A DNA stretch of 64,000 bases from Fictibacillus gelatini DSM 15865 (lineage in GTDB: Bacteria; Bacillota; Bacilli; Bacillales; Fictibacillaceae). Shown here one piece after another: positions 9,195 to 24,724 of this stretch. The stretch is taken from the NCBI RefSeq assembly GCF_000430745.1, contig NZ_AUMP01000005.1:57194-121193 (forward strand). Direction: 5' to 3'. The notes under the pieces are model-generated. The model made no database searches and was not told the origin of the DNA. It saw only the letters and a list, made by a program, of their open reading frames with translations. Each line of letters begins with the position of its first letter. Within the stretch, counting starts at the first letter, position 1. A program made the position numbers and the translations under genes.

Positions 9195-9673
9195 AGCCTG
9201 AGATCTTTTATAGTGAAGCATTCCATTTTGCCGGCATTTCCGTACAAACATCGAATCATAAGGAAATAGGAGCAGAAGGGGAAATTCCGACGCTGTGGGA
9301 AAAGTATTTTACAGACAAAGTGGAACGGAATATCCCTCATCCTACTTCACCTGCCGTGACACTCGGACTGTATTCCGACTATGAAAGTGATCTACATGGT
9401 GAATATATGTTTTCGGTCGGGAAGAAAATAAAGAAAACAGATGAAGTACCGCCGGGAATGAAGGTAAAAGTCGTACCTCGGTCAACCTATTTGGTCTTTA
9501 CGACACGAAAAGGGAGCCTGTCCGAAATTGTCCCGGAAACATGGAGAGAGATTTGGAGTTATTTTGAAACATCGGAGAGGGAACGTTCCTACACATGCGA
9601 TGTTGAATGGTATGATGAAAGATGCGAGGACCCCAATGACGCTCAAATAGATATTTATGTAGCGGTTAAATAA
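9191..9673 (+). CDS. GyrI-like / effector-binding-domain protein
   Basis: 160 aa from TTG 9191, eight bases after AAAGGGGG and overlapping the previous stop; an ATG at 9170 would give 167 aa. The fold pattern is that of the stand-alone GyrI-like small-molecule-binding domain found in AraC/MerR activators: FAGISVQTSN, PAVTLGLYSDYES, GEYMFSVGKKI, VPRSTYLVFTTRKG, and an acidic C-terminus CDVEWYDERCEDPNDAQIDIYVAVK. No DNA-binding domain. It probably binds a hydrophobic cation or works with the zinc-ribbon protein. Confidence 0.82.
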   Translation: MKPEIFYSEAFHFAGISVQTSNHKEIGAEGEIPTLWEKYFTDKVERNIPHPTSPAVTLGLYSDYESDLHGEYMFSVGKKIKKTDEVPPGMKVKVVPRSTYLVFTTRKGSLSEIVPETWREIWSYFETSERERSYTCDVEWYDERCEDPNDAQIDIYVAVK

Positions 9674-9682
9674 ATTGATTTG

Positions 9683-9717
9683 AAAAAGGTAATCTCTTAA
9701 CGGGGGATTACCTTTTT
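9683..9717 (+). terminator. Terminator after the GyrI-like gene
   Basis: Perfect stem AAAAAGGTAATC / GATTACCTTTTT around an 11-base loop. Confidence 0.88.
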
Positions 9718-9720
9718 ACC

Positions 9721-9900
9721 AATCATATAAAGTTGTTGGTTATAAAGAGCCGGAGGAAGGAAGTTACTATGAAAGTTCAATCAAGGACATGTTTCCGGGA
9801 AAATTCGCAAATGAAGCGCTAGAGGATAGCGCCAGTGTTGATGATCTCCATCAACAAATTGAAAAGAAAGTCCATGAATGGCTTGCTGAAAATAAATGAA
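9721..9900 (+). pseudogene. Remnant of an unidentified small protein (C-terminal part)
   Basis: An open frame with protein-like composition runs to a TGA at 9898-9900: YKVVGYKEPEEGSYYE, then DMFPGKFANEALEDSASVDD, then LHQQIEKKVHEWLAENK. It has no start codon with a ribosome binding site and begins inside the preceding terminator, so it looks like the 3' end of a gene whose front was deleted. I do not recognise the family. Confidence 0.4.
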
Positions 9901-9927
9901 TCGTGCATTAGCGTCTGGTTAGACCAA

Positions 9928-9964
9928 AACCCGTCCAATCGTTAACTTAACGTTTGGACGGGTT
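9928..9964 (-). terminator. Terminator for the DUF952 gene
   Basis: Long stem AACCCGTCCAA / TTGGACGGGTT continued by CGTTAA / TTAACG. On the minus strand it is followed by TTTTGG, just after the DUF952 stop. Confidence 0.75.
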
Positions 9965-9972
9965 GGACGCCT

Positions 9973-10314
9973 TTAGTTTGCCTGCCACTCCATGGGAAGG
10001 ACAAATTCCCCATTTTCATTTTTAACGAAAAAAACGGCAGCTGTTACAGCATCGATGTTAATCGGTCCGTAAACATGCGGGTATTCTTTGCCGTTTGATG
10101 CCCGTTCATATTTGATTTCAGCCTGGACCAGGTCGGGGTCGATCTTCAGCAACACTAAATCTGTTTCTCCTGCAAAATGTTTTTCTGCCGTTTTTGTTGC
10201 CTGTTCTAGAAACGAACAGTGAATGAAGCCTTCCGTCAGCAAGGATTCCTCGTGAATTTCTCCCTGCGCTTTTGCCTGTTCCCAAACGTGCCTTTTCATT
10301 ACTTTCACAATCAA
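9973..10314 (-). CDS. DUF952 family protein
   Basis: 113 aa from a TTG preceded by AGAGGGTGG. The pattern of the DUF952 family is clear: LLTEGFIHCSFLEQ near residue 28, LVLLKIDPDLVQAEIKYE, and PHVYGPINIDAVTAAVFF. The family is fused to or found near acetyltransferases and glutathione-S-transferase-like proteins, but its activity is not known. It is divergent from the MFS gene. Confidence 0.85.
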   Translation of the reverse strand: MIVKVMKRHVWEQAKAQGEIHEESLLTEGFIHCSFLEQATKTAEKHFAGETDLVLLKIDPDLVQAEIKYERASNGKEYPHVYGPINIDAVTAAVFFVKNENGEFVLPMEWQAN

Positions 10315-10521
10315 TTTGTTCCACCCTCTTTAGCAATAAAAAAAGACACCGTTACTACGTGTCCATTCAGCTTTTCTATGTTTTTGGCATTACTTAATAA
10401 GCCAGACGTATCCCTGACGTCTATGATAATAGTAGTATAACACATAGGAAAATATAAGTCTATATTTCGTTCAGAATTTTTTGTATACTCCTATTGATTT
10501 TGGAGGAGAGGAGTTGCAAAA

Positions 10522-11730
10522 ATGAATCGATACCGGGCGTTTTGGCTGGCAAGGACGTTATCGTTTTTGGGGGATTACATTTTTTCCATCACGATGATCT
10601 GGCTTGCGCTTCAAAAAGGGGGAGCGTTTGGAGTTGCGGCGGCTGTTTCAACAGCGGTTGTAGCGAAAGCTTTTGGAGCCATTTTGCTGTCTCCATTCGT
10701 GAATCTCTTTGGAAGCAGGCGAACCATCATTATCAGTGACTTTTTACGGATGGTTGTCATGATCGGGTTTTGGAGCCTAACCGAAACGGATCTGAATTTG
10801 ACCATTTACGTATTAGTCGGTCTGAACGCGCTATTTACCGGCGGATTTGAAGCCGCCATGCAGGCGTTTATCCCTGAAATGAGCGAGGACTTGCGTAAGG
10901 CGAATGCAGATTTAAGCAAAGGGCGGAGCATTGTTCAGCTTATCGGGTTATTGGCAGGCGGGATTCTGTCGAGTGTGTCATCCGGATTAGGGTTTTTGAT
11001 CAATGCATTGACTTTTTTTGTTGCGGGATTGGTTTTACTGTTTATTCGCGGCGGGGACACTGTGCTCAAGTCTTTAGAAAGCAAGGGAAGAGTGGCTTCA
11101 TTTTTCAATCAGCTTAAGAAGGATATGGACGGGGCGTACAGGGCCATTTCAGCATCTCGTTCATTACGGCTTATCTTTTGGGCGACGTTTTTCATCAATA
11201 TGTTTACAGTCCCAATGAATACGTTAATCGCGCCTCTTGTAGAGCATATAGAAGGGGGAAGTATCCTGCTCGGCATTGTGGAAAGTTCAATTGTCATCGG
11301 AGGATTAGCGGGAGCGTATCTTGTCGGGAAAACAAACATCGAAAATACGACATTTCTTATGACGGGATGTGCTTGTTGCGGGACAGCCGTTCTTCTAGCG
11401 GCATGCAGTATCCATTCCGTTATGTTAACGATAGCAATGGCTTTATTTGGCTTTGCGGTGACGGTTCTAACGATCGCTTCTTATACGGTGATTCAGGCAA
11501 ACGAAGAGCATTTGCGCGCACCTGTTTTTGCCGTCTTGCAGTTCGCGCCTACCGTTTTGTATCCGGTTATCTCTTTGTTTTCGGCAACATTGGCAGAGTG
11601 GGCATCGATCCGCCTGCCGTTTGCCTCAGGAGCATTCTTCCTCCTCGTGACGTTTTTCGTTTTGCTAACGGGACAAAAAAAGAAACAACAATTTCCAGCA
11701 TTAAAAAGGAAAGAGGATCAAAGCGGCTGA
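10522..11730 (+). CDS. MFS transporter
   Basis: 402 aa, about 12 hydrophobic segments, with the cytoplasmic loop GSRRTII after the second segment. It resembles the MFS-3 type drug/macrolide exporter group (NRYRAFWLARTLSFLGDYIF at the N-terminus). ATG after GGAGGAGAGGAG. Substrate unknown. Confidence 0.88.
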   Translation: MNRYRAFWLARTLSFLGDYIFSITMIWLALQKGGAFGVAAAVSTAVVAKAFGAILLSPFVNLFGSRRTIIISDFLRMVVMIGFWSLTETDLNLTIYVLVGLNALFTGGFEAAMQAFIPEMSEDLRKANADLSKGRSIVQLIGLLAGGILSSVSSGLGFLINALTFFVAGLVLLFIRGGDTVLKSLESKGRVASFFNQLKKDMDGAYRAISASRSLRLIFWATFFINMFTVPMNTLIAPLVEHIEGGSILLGIVESSIVIGGLAGAYLVGKTNIENTTFLMTGCACCGTAVLLAACSIHSVMLTIAMALFGFAVTVLTIASYTVIQANEEHLRAPVFAVLQFAPTVLYPVISLFSATLAEWASIRLPFASGAFFLLVTFFVLLTGQKKKQQFPALKRKEDQSG

Positions 11731-11737
11731 GCGCTCT

Positions 11738-12142
11738 TTATCCTCTTTCTTCAAACGTTATTGAAATCAGTCGATCGGTGTCCGGGTCATGCATTACTGA
11801 AACACGGACGTCTTTCGTTACGGCATTTTCGGTCACGATAAAATTAAAAAAGTCAATGACCGTACCGTCCGGGTTAATTCTCCTCGTATCATATCTATAA
11901 TCGCTTACTTTGCTGTTCGGATATTTTTTCTTTGTTTCTTGCAAGGCAAGTTTGCCCCATTTCGCATAATCTTCTTCACTAACCGGCGCCGGGGCAACAT
12001 TAACCTTCGACTTTCGGTCTACATCTTCATAATATCCGATTTGCCTTGTCCCCACTTCATTCTTTTGTGCGTTTCTCGTGGCGCATCCCGCTACCAATAA
12101 CGGGAGAACGAGCAATAAGAAACCTATATTTCGCCTTTTCAT
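11738..12142 (-). CDS. Putative DUF3889-like lipoprotein
   Basis: 134 aa from the ATG at 12142, nine bases after AAGGAG; a longer frame upstream lacks a ribosome binding site. The signal peptide ends in LVAGC (lipoprotein Cys). The C-terminal ~80 residues (YAKWGKLALQETKKKYPNSKVSDYRYD ... DFFNFIVTENAVTKDVRVSVMHD) resemble the DUF3889 group of small Bacillus secreted proteins. Its stop lies eight bases from the convergent MFS stop. Confidence 0.72.
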   Translation of the reverse strand: MKRRNIGFLLLVLPLLVAGCATRNAQKNEVGTRQIGYYEDVDRKSKVNVAPAPVSEEDYAKWGKLALQETKKKYPNSKVSDYRYDTRRINPDGTVIDFFNFIVTENAVTKDVRVSVMHDPDTDRLISITFEERG

Positions 12143-12239
12143 TTGCTTGCATCTCCTTATACGCTTTTGCCTATAAGAGAAGTTTTTGCTAATAGGGGCC
12201 AAATTATGAGAACGAATAGAAACAAAAATTCAAAAAAAC

Positions 12240-12902
12240 TTATTCAAACGTGTTCGGTTTTTGGATCCATCCTTGTTCATAGGCATAGCTCGTCAATTCC
12301 ACACGATTTTGCAAATGAAGCTTTTTTAAAATATTTTTAAGATGGTTTTTTACCGTGTTTTCCGAAATGAACAGCTCGTCAGATATTTCTTTGTTCGAAT
12401 GGCCTTTAGCGACGAGGTTCAACACTTGTTGCTCGCGGTCGGACAATGGGTTATGCTGATTGACCGGTTTGTTTCGCTGGCTGAATTCCAGCAAGATTTT
12501 TAGCGCCAATTCTTTTGTCATCGGAACTTCATCTAACGCGAAAGCCCTCAAATATTCATGCCAGCGCGAAGGGTCAATGTTTTTCAGCAAGTACCCTTGA
12601 GCCCCCTTTTTTAGCGCTTCGAATAGATGAGTGATGTCATCAGAGACGGTTACAATGACGATTTTTACATACGGAAACTGGCTCTTAATCATTTTTGTCG
12701 TTTCAAGTCCGTCCAATCCCGGCATGTGGATGTCCATTAAAATCATGTCAGGCATGAGCTTTTCGGTCAATTCCATCGCTTCTTTTCCATTTCTCGCTTC
12801 ACCGACAACTTGAAACTCTTCAATATCTTCAAGGATGTCCATTATGCCTTCTCGTGCATGCGCGCTGTCATCGGCAATGATAATGCGGTAAGGCTGTATC
12901 AT
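12240..12902 (-). CDS. NarL/LuxR-family response regulator
   Basis: 220 aa. Receiver domain 1-120 with acidic pair Asp11-Asp12 and phospho-acceptor Asp57 (PDMILMDIHMPG), Lys near 108. C-terminal LuxR helix-turn-helix 150-215 (LSDREQQVLNLVAKGHSNKEISDELFISENTVKNHL). Its ATG overlaps the stop of the kinase gene, so they form one unit. Signal unknown; the adjacent copper cluster is the nearest candidate regulon. Confidence 0.93.
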   Translation of the reverse strand: MIQPYRIIIADDSAHAREGIMDILEDIEEFQVVGEARNGKEAMELTEKLMPDMILMDIHMPGLDGLETTKMIKSQFPYVKIVIVTVSDDITHLFEALKKGAQGYLLKNIDPSRWHEYLRAFALDEVPMTKELALKILLEFSQRNKPVNQHNPLSDREQQVLNLVAKGHSNKEISDELFISENTVKNHLKNILKKLHLQNRVELTSYAYEQGWIQKPNTFE

Positions 12903-13726
12903 GACGCATTCTCCTTTTTGATTTCAACAATGGTTTGTCCATTTCTCCTGTTAAAAGTCAAGGCCCAGCCCATTTCTTCCGTTCGATCTCTCATAATCTG
13001 CAAGCCGTAGCGGGCGGCTTTGGGTGTTTCTTCGCAAAAGCCAATCCCGTCGTCTTTGACCTGGCATATAAAGCCTGTCTCAGTCATCCGTGCGTCGATC
13101 CAAATACGGCTTGCGTGAGCATGTTTCGTAATGTTCATCAGCGCTTCTTTTAAGCAGGCGTATAATTCAATTTTTTCCTTTGCGGTTAAATCATTTTCGT
13201 GAAGTTCCCAATAGGTGATCACGTGTAAATCGTTTTCCTCTTTTACGGATTGGATGAGTTCATTCAAAAGCTGTTCCCACGGCAACATGTGCGGTTCAGG
13301 GGCGTGGCGGAGATTGGTGATTGCCTGCCTGACATCTTGATTGACATGATGCAACGTTTTTTCGATTTTTTGATAAGCTTCGTTATCTTCTAAACGGGCC
13401 GCCTTTTTCAATCTGTCCATCTTTACTGACAATAAAAAAAGAGATTGCGCAATCCCGTCATGCAGCTCCCGTGCGATTTTTTCCCGCTCTTCAAGCGCCG
13501 CTTTGTAGGCTTTCTCTTGCTTTAACTCTTCCTGCATTTTTTCAAGTAGGTTAAACAATTTAAGAAGAAAAATCATCGTAACGAGAAAAACGATCAAAGG
13601 GGAGAGCCAGTTGCCGAGCTCCATTGAGATATATGGCAAGAAAAATGTATGGCGGCTGAATTCCCAGATGCCGATTGTGATCGTTGGAATAAGCAAGATC
13701 AGCCATTTAATTTGTTTATAGGTCAT
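12899..13726 (-). CDS. Sensor histidine kinase, HisKA_3 type
   Basis: 275 aa from the ATG five bases after AAAGGTGA. Two hydrophobic segments (about residues 8-24 and 41-58) enclose a very short outside loop. Then a coiled segment, the phospho-acceptor His89 in ARELHDGIAQSLFLL, and an ATPase domain with N-box LKEALMNITKHAHAS and G-box VKDDGIGF. With so little extracellular sequence it probably senses within the membrane or through a partner. Paired with the response regulator. Confidence 0.92.
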   Translation of the reverse strand: MTYKQIKWLILLIPTITIGIWEFSRHTFFLPYISMELGNWLSPLIVFLVTMIFLLKLFNLLEKMQEELKQEKAYKAALEEREKIARELHDGIAQSLFLLSVKMDRLKKAARLEDNEAYQKIEKTLHHVNQDVRQAITNLRHAPEPHMLPWEQLLNELIQSVKEENDLHVITYWELHENDLTAKEKIELYACLKEALMNITKHAHASRIWIDARMTETGFICQVKDDGIGFCEETPKAARYGLQIMRDRTEEMGWALTFNRRNGQTIVEIKKENAS

Positions 13727-13741
13727 AAGGATCACCTTTAA

Positions 13742-13774
13742 TTAAAAAGTAAAGAAGGAGATCGCCTCCTTCTT
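13742..13774 (-). terminator. Terminator between the YtkA-like gene and the two-component genes
   Basis: On the minus strand the stem AAGAAGGAG / CTCCTTCTT overlaps the ytkA-like stop and is followed by ACTTTTTAATT. It suggests the two-component operon has its own or a leaky upstream promoter. Confidence 0.65.
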
Positions 13775-14180
13775 AGTGGACCGTCATTTCTTTTTGCTCC
13801 ATGTTATGGAGGTCGCGAGCGGTTACATGGTACATCACTTCATACGTTCCGGTTTCAGGAAAGGTGTATTGGGCGATGTATGTCCCCTTGCCTTTTTTTA
13901 CGGCGTTTATCATTTTATGTTTTTTCTCGTCTTTTTTCCAAACTTCAAATTTCACTTCATTAGCATCGTTTACGTTTTTGTTTTCTTGTGTCACTTTTAC
14001 TGAAAGTGTCACCTTGCTGCCGGCTTTCGCTTTAGAAGGCTCAGATGCAAATTGAACGTGAATAGGCACAGGAGGCTTTTTTTCTGTTGGATTGGCCTCG
14101 TGATGCTGATGTCCGTTCGATGATGAGCAGGCGGAAAGCACCAGGCTGAGCGCCGTTAATAAAAAAATGACTTTTTTCAA
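13773..14180 (-). CDS. YtkA-like domain lipoprotein (FixH/CtaK type)
   Basis: 135 aa. Lipobox VLSAC, then a His-rich stretch (GHQHHE) and a YtkA-like beta-sandwich domain from about residue 40 (VTLSVKVTQENKNVNDANEVKFEVWKK ... YEVMYHVTARDLHNME). Proteins of this type are extracytoplasmic and are often encoded with Sco and CopC, consistent with a role in copper handling for the oxidase CuA site. Overlaps the Sco gene end by four bases. Confidence 0.85.
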   Translation of the reverse strand: MKKVIFLLTALSLVLSACSSSNGHQHHEANPTEKKPPVPIHVQFASEPSKAKAGSKVTLSVKVTQENKNVNDANEVKFEVWKKDEKKHKMINAVKKGKGTYIAQYTFPETGTYEVMYHVTARDLHNMEQKEMTVH

Positions 14181-14770
14181 AAGAGGCCCCCCTTTGTTAA
14201 CGAATTGATTTTATCAAGCGTGTCTTCTTTATTAAATTTCGTTCCCATCGGCAAGTAAGCGCGAACATTATTATCTTTATCAATTAAAAAGGCGGTGTTG
14301 GAGTGCATGACCGTTTTGCCCGTTTTCTGGACGAAAAATCCAAGTTTCTTCGCCAGTTCCGGCATTTTTTCCTCATCGCGGATAATAACCCAGCCGCTTT
14401 TGTCCAGTCCGATTCGCTTCGCATAGTCTTCCAACACGTCAGGTGTATCGACTTTCGGATCAATCGTCACCATCACAAATTCTACTTCTTTGCCGAATTT
14501 GCCGTCCTTTTTCAACTCGTTTTGCAATTGGGCGAGGCGCTGTGTCGTGATCGGGCAAACATCGGGGCAACTTGTGTAAATCAATTCAAGGACGCGTACC
14601 TTTTTCGACTTCCCAAAGGAATAAGTGGTTCCGTCGATTTTCTTCATCGTCATCGAAGGAAGCGACTGTTTAACCGGCAACTCGTGTTTCTCTTTCCAAA
14701 TCAGATAAGAAACGATACCGAGTATGACAATCATCAAAATAATGAAAGGAACTATCATTTTTCGCTTCAT
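14177..14770 (-). CDS. SCO1/SenC family copper chaperone
   Basis: 197 aa from the ATG at 14770, preceded by AAAGGAAAGGA. One N-terminal membrane anchor (residues 7-25), then a thioredoxin fold with the metal/thiol site CPDVC (Cys68, Cys72) and His156 in VMHSNTAF, the three residues that bind copper in Sco proteins. It inserts or reduces the CuA centre of cytochrome oxidase in B. subtilis (YpmQ/BsSco). Co-transcribed with the YtkA-like lipoprotein. Confidence 0.93.
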   Translation of the reverse strand: MKRKMIVPFIILMIVILGIVSYLIWKEKHELPVKQSLPSMTMKKIDGTTYSFGKSKKVRVLELIYTSCPDVCPITTQRLAQLQNELKKDGKFGKEVEFVMVTIDPKVDTPDVLEDYAKRIGLDKSGWVIIRDEEKMPELAKKLGFFVQKTGKTVMHSNTAFLIDKDNNVRAYLPMGTKFNKEDTLDKINSLTKGGLF

Positions 14771-14940
14771 CTGTTTATCCTTTCCTTTCTCACAACTATG
14801 TAACAATTTTATCTAATCATATAAAATTCCAACAATAAATAGCCCGGGTGAGCTATACTTTTTGAAATTCATTAAGACTATAATAGGTAAGGCTCTTCAC
14901 ATTATATAAAATAAAGGTGCAAAATACGAGGATGTTTCCC

Positions 14941-16524
14941 ATGAAAAAGTTGATTTCTATCATTTTTATCGTTTTTCTTTCCGTTGGCATTTTCCCGGCA
15001 AAAGGGCTGGCGCATGCGACTTTAGTTCAATCAAACCCGGCCGCGGAGAGTCAGTTAAACAAGTTTCCTCATGAGATTGTATTAACCTTCAATGAGCGAT
15101 TAGAACGGGAACTTTTTGAACTTCAAGTCTATGACAGAAACGGCAAGGCAGTCGCAAAGCAAAAACCGAAAATGAGCACCGACCAGCGAGTGCTTTCATT
15201 AAAATTACCGAAACAGCCAAAAGGGGTTTACACGGTTACGTATCATATCATTTCGGCAGATGGCCACCCTGTCAGTGATTCGTATGTCTTTACGGTCGGA
15301 AAAACGAGTAAATCGGGCAAAGGGCCTTCAGATAAGGCAGCCAATCATCAGCACGATATTTTAGGAAGTCCGGTAATATGGGGATTCCGGGCAGCTTACT
15401 TTTTCATCATGTTGCTGGCGGCAGGTTTTGTGTATTGGGGGACCGTATTGTCTTCCGAAAAGAGAAGCTCCCTTTTTCGAGTATGGGAAAAACGTCTGTT
15501 GAAGCTTAATGGTTACGCCTTGATCATTTTTATTGTGCTTTCGGCTTTTGATCTTTTAAGCGGAGAGGAAATGGATAAAGTTGGCCGATTGCTTTTAAAG
15601 ACGACAGTTGGCCTGTCCTGGATCTTCTCTTTCATTCTTGCTTTTGCCGGGATAGCCATAGTTGGGCGAAAGAAATGGCTAAATATAGTATGGATCGTTC
15701 TCACTTTCTTTGTGAAAAGCTTAAACGGCCATGCTGCCGGGGCGGACCGGGTGTATCTCTCCATTCCGCTTGATATGATTCACTTGTTTGCCGCGTCAAT
15801 TTGGGCCGGTGGGCTATTCTACTTGTTTTTAGTGCATAGAAAAGATAAAGAGCACATGCGAATGTTTTTGCCCGTGTTTTCAAAAACAGCGTTTATTTCA
15901 CTTGTGGCTTTAATGATTTCAGGTCTCCTTTATACGCTGATTTTGCAGCCGAAACTCTCGTATTTAGTTGAAACGTCATGGGGGATTCTTCTTCTTATAA
16001 AAATCGTTGCCGTTTTGGCGGTGCTCATTGCGGGGGCAATGATACGCCGGAAAATAACGGTCAACGAATCGATTTCCACATGGCTGAAGGGCGACTTTAG
16101 TTTATTGGTCGCCATTACCATTATTGTTGGAGCATTAACGTATATGAGCCCGACTCCGGTTAACGAGCCGCTGACATGGGTGAAGGATTCGAATAGCGGG
16201 CAAATAAAAACGGAAATTAGCCCGATGAAGCCGGGAAACAATTCATTTTCAGTCGAGGTTGTGACAAAGAAAGGGAAACCAAAGCCAATAGCTGTTGAAC
16301 TATGGCTCTATTCGCTTGATTCGGACAAGATGGCACCGATTAAAGTTTCGTTAAAAAAACAGGGGAGCCCGAAAGCTGATAAGAATCAACATGAGGATAC
16401 TTATGCGAGAAGCGGGCCGTACCTTCCGTTTCCGGGTAAATGGTTAGTTGAGGTCAAAGTTCTAGATCAGGATGATAATGAACATGTATGTAAAAAAGAA
16501 ATCAGGATTTTTGATATTCAATAG
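14941..16524 (+). CDS. ycnJ: Copper resistance/uptake protein, CopC-CopD fusion (YcnJ-like)
   Basis: 527 aa from the ATG nine bases after ACGAGG. A signal peptide ends in AHA, leaving the CopC domain (His after cleavage, ATLVQSNPAAESQLNKFPHEIVLTF; SADGHPVSDSYVF). Then eight or so membrane segments form the CopD domain, followed by a C-terminal extracytoplasmic YtkA-like region from about residue 430. In B. subtilis YcnJ is a copper importer repressed by copper. Divergent from sco and directly upstream of ycnI. Confidence 0.92.
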   Translation: MKKLISIIFIVFLSVGIFPAKGLAHATLVQSNPAAESQLNKFPHEIVLTFNERLERELFELQVYDRNGKAVAKQKPKMSTDQRVLSLKLPKQPKGVYTVTYHIISADGHPVSDSYVFTVGKTSKSGKGPSDKAANHQHDILGSPVIWGFRAAYFFIMLLAAGFVYWGTVLSSEKRSSLFRVWEKRLLKLNGYALIIFIVLSAFDLLSGEEMDKVGRLLLKTTVGLSWIFSFILAFAGIAIVGRKKWLNIVWIVLTFFVKSLNGHAAGADRVYLSIPLDMIHLFAASIWAGGLFYLFLVHRKDKEHMRMFLPVFSKTAFISLVALMISGLLYTLILQPKLSYLVETSWGILLLIKIVAVLAVLIAGAMIRRKITVNESISTWLKGDFSLLVAITIIVGALTYMSPTPVNEPLTWVKDSNSGQIKTEISPMKPGNNSFSVEVVTKKGKPKPIAVELWLYSLDSDKMAPIKVSLKKQGSPKADKNQHEDTYARSGPYLPFPGKWLVEVKVLDQDDNEHVCKKEIRIFDIQ

Positions 16525-16539
16525 GATGGTGAATGTGAT

Positions 16540-17175
16540 ATGAAAAAACGAATGGCAATGATGGCAACATTCGTGTTCAGTTTGTTTGTATTTGCAGGTG
16601 TAGCAAGCGCTCATGTTGTTGTTTTCCCACAAAAAACGACACAAGGGACGTATGAAAAATTTACGGTTCGTGTACCGACTGAAAAAGACAGTCCGACAGT
16701 AAAAGTGAAACTTGACGTGCCAAAAGAAGTGGAAGTTTTCGGTGTTGAGCCGATGCCAGGCTGGAAGTATGAACTGGCAAAAGATCAAACTGGACTTATT
16801 ACAGGCATTACGTGGACGGCAGAAAATAAGGGACTTAGAGCTTCAGAATTCGGTGAATTTAACATTCAAGGAAAAGTAAGCAATAAAGCGGACAAAATCG
16901 TCTGGAAGGCGTATCAAACGTATAAAGATGGTAGTGTGGTGAAATGGACGGGAGCGGAGGACTCGGAAAATCCGGCTTCTGTCACACAAGTTGCGAAAAG
17001 CAATGGAAATGCCCATGATCATCATGCAAGCCATGCGGGAGCCAATGAGGAATCAGCGCAAACGAACCATGAAGAAGCGAAACCATCAAACATACCGCTT
17101 TATCTATCCATCGCAGCAGTAATTCTTAGCCTTGTTGCCGTTATTATTTCGCTGTTAAAAGCCCGGAAGCAATAA
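16540..17175 (+). CDS. ycnI: YcnI-like copper-binding membrane protein (DUF1775)
   Basis: 211 aa. Signal peptide cleaved after VASA leaves an N-terminal His (HVVVFPQKTTQGTYEKFTVRVPTEKD), the residue that forms the single-histidine Cu(II) site in B. subtilis YcnI together with a conserved Trp (PGWKYEL). A His-rich linker (NAHDHHASHAG) precedes a C-terminal membrane anchor (residues 187-206). It starts 15 bases after ycnJ, so one operon. Confidence 0.93.
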   Translation: MKKRMAMMATFVFSLFVFAGVASAHVVVFPQKTTQGTYEKFTVRVPTEKDSPTVKVKLDVPKEVEVFGVEPMPGWKYELAKDQTGLITGITWTAENKGLRASEFGEFNIQGKVSNKADKIVWKAYQTYKDGSVVKWTGAEDSENPASVTQVAKSNGNAHDHHASHAGANEESAQTNHEEAKPSNIPLYLSIAAVILSLVAVIISLLKARKQ

Positions 17176-17213
17176 GCAGGGAAAAAAGGGGGAACCCCCT
17201 TTTTCCCCTGCTT
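17174..17213 (+). terminator. Strong terminator after ycnI
   Basis: Long stem from AAGCAGGG through the A-run and G5 against C5, the T-run and CCCTGCTT, with a 2-base loop, followed by a T-rich stretch. Confidence 0.92.
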
Positions 17214-17300
17214 ATAAATTTTTTTAACTTGGTTAGAATATACTTGTGATCGACGTCACAAAATTACCACATTTTATAGGATATTTTAACTGAAATTGCG

Positions 17301-17329
17301 TTGACATACTATAGCCGCTATTGTATCCT
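17301..17329 (+). promoter_or_regulatory. Probable sigma-A promoter of the atp operon
   Basis: TTGACA (17301-17306), a 17-base spacer, and TATCCT (17324-17329), about 75 bp before the first atp cistron. Spacing is ideal; the -10 is imperfect. Confidence 0.6.
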
Positions 17330-17404
17330 TACAAAGGGATATGATAAGGTTTCCATTATTGATAATAAGCCGATTTATCAATTTCCGTGGAAGGGGTCTG
17401 TACT

Positions 17405-17625
17405 ATGAGCATCGAGAAGCGCCCATATCGGGCAATGGCGTTAATGTCAGGGATTCTTTCTCAGCTTGTAGGCAGTATTTTAATAGGGATATTTGCTGGC
17501 AAATGGTTAGATGGGAAAATCGGAACGAGTCCGTTGTTTTTAATTATCGGACTGCTTCTAGGTTTATTTGCCGGCGTGTATGGCATGATCCGACTTTTAT
17601 CGAAATTTTCAGGAGAAGAACAGAA

Positions 17626-17629
<4 letters not shown>
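17405..17629 (+). CDS. atpZ: AtpZ/AtpI-family F-ATPase accessory protein
   Basis: 74 aa from the ATG after AAGGGG. Two hydrophobic hairpin helices with the family pattern GSILIGIFAGKWLDGKIGTSPLFLIIGLLLGLFAGVYGM. Small proteins of this type precede atpI in many Bacillaceae and are linked to Mg2+ or Na+ handling and c-ring assembly. ATGA overlap with atpI. Confidence 0.85.
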
Positions 17630-18761
<1,132 letters not shown>

Positions 18762-18771
18762 ATTTAAATGA

Positions 18772-19056
<285 letters not shown>

Positions 19057-19146
19057 TCGTAAACATTGTTTATCAAGGATTTTCATAATGGCGAAGCACG
19101 TTCTTCAAGGAACTTCCTTCGCCATTCCTTATGTATGACCGATTGA

Positions 19147-20204
<1,058 letters not shown>

Positions 20205-20216
20205 TTGAGGCTGTAA

Positions 20217-21737
<1,521 letters not shown>

Positions 21738-21835
21738 ATAGATAGAGAGGGGAATTCCCCTCTCAACCAGCTTAACATACAGTGTATGTTCAAAAAGGAA
21801 TAAGATCTTTTTGGACTTCCTCAAAAAGGTGGTGA

Positions 21836-22696
<861 letters not shown>

Positions 22697-22731
22697 ATAG
22701 GGATTTGGTTTCTTACGTTTCGAAGCCATAA

Positions 22732-24585
<1,854 letters not shown>

Positions 24586-24590
24586 TGCAC

Positions 24591-24625
24591 AAACCCTCCG
24601 GGAATTGAATTCCTGGAGGGTTTTC
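24591..24625 (+). terminator. Terminator of the atp operon
   Basis: Stem AAACCCTCCGGGAATT paired with AATTCCTGGAGGGTTT (one mismatch), then T-rich sequence. Confidence 0.92.
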
Positions 24626-24724
24626 TTCTGTTTTACGATTAAGCGGTCGGAGAAAGTACCTATGATCAAACCAGCTGAAGTGAAGCCCATGAGGACGGAG
24701 CATATAAAGTGATGCTGTTGCGTT

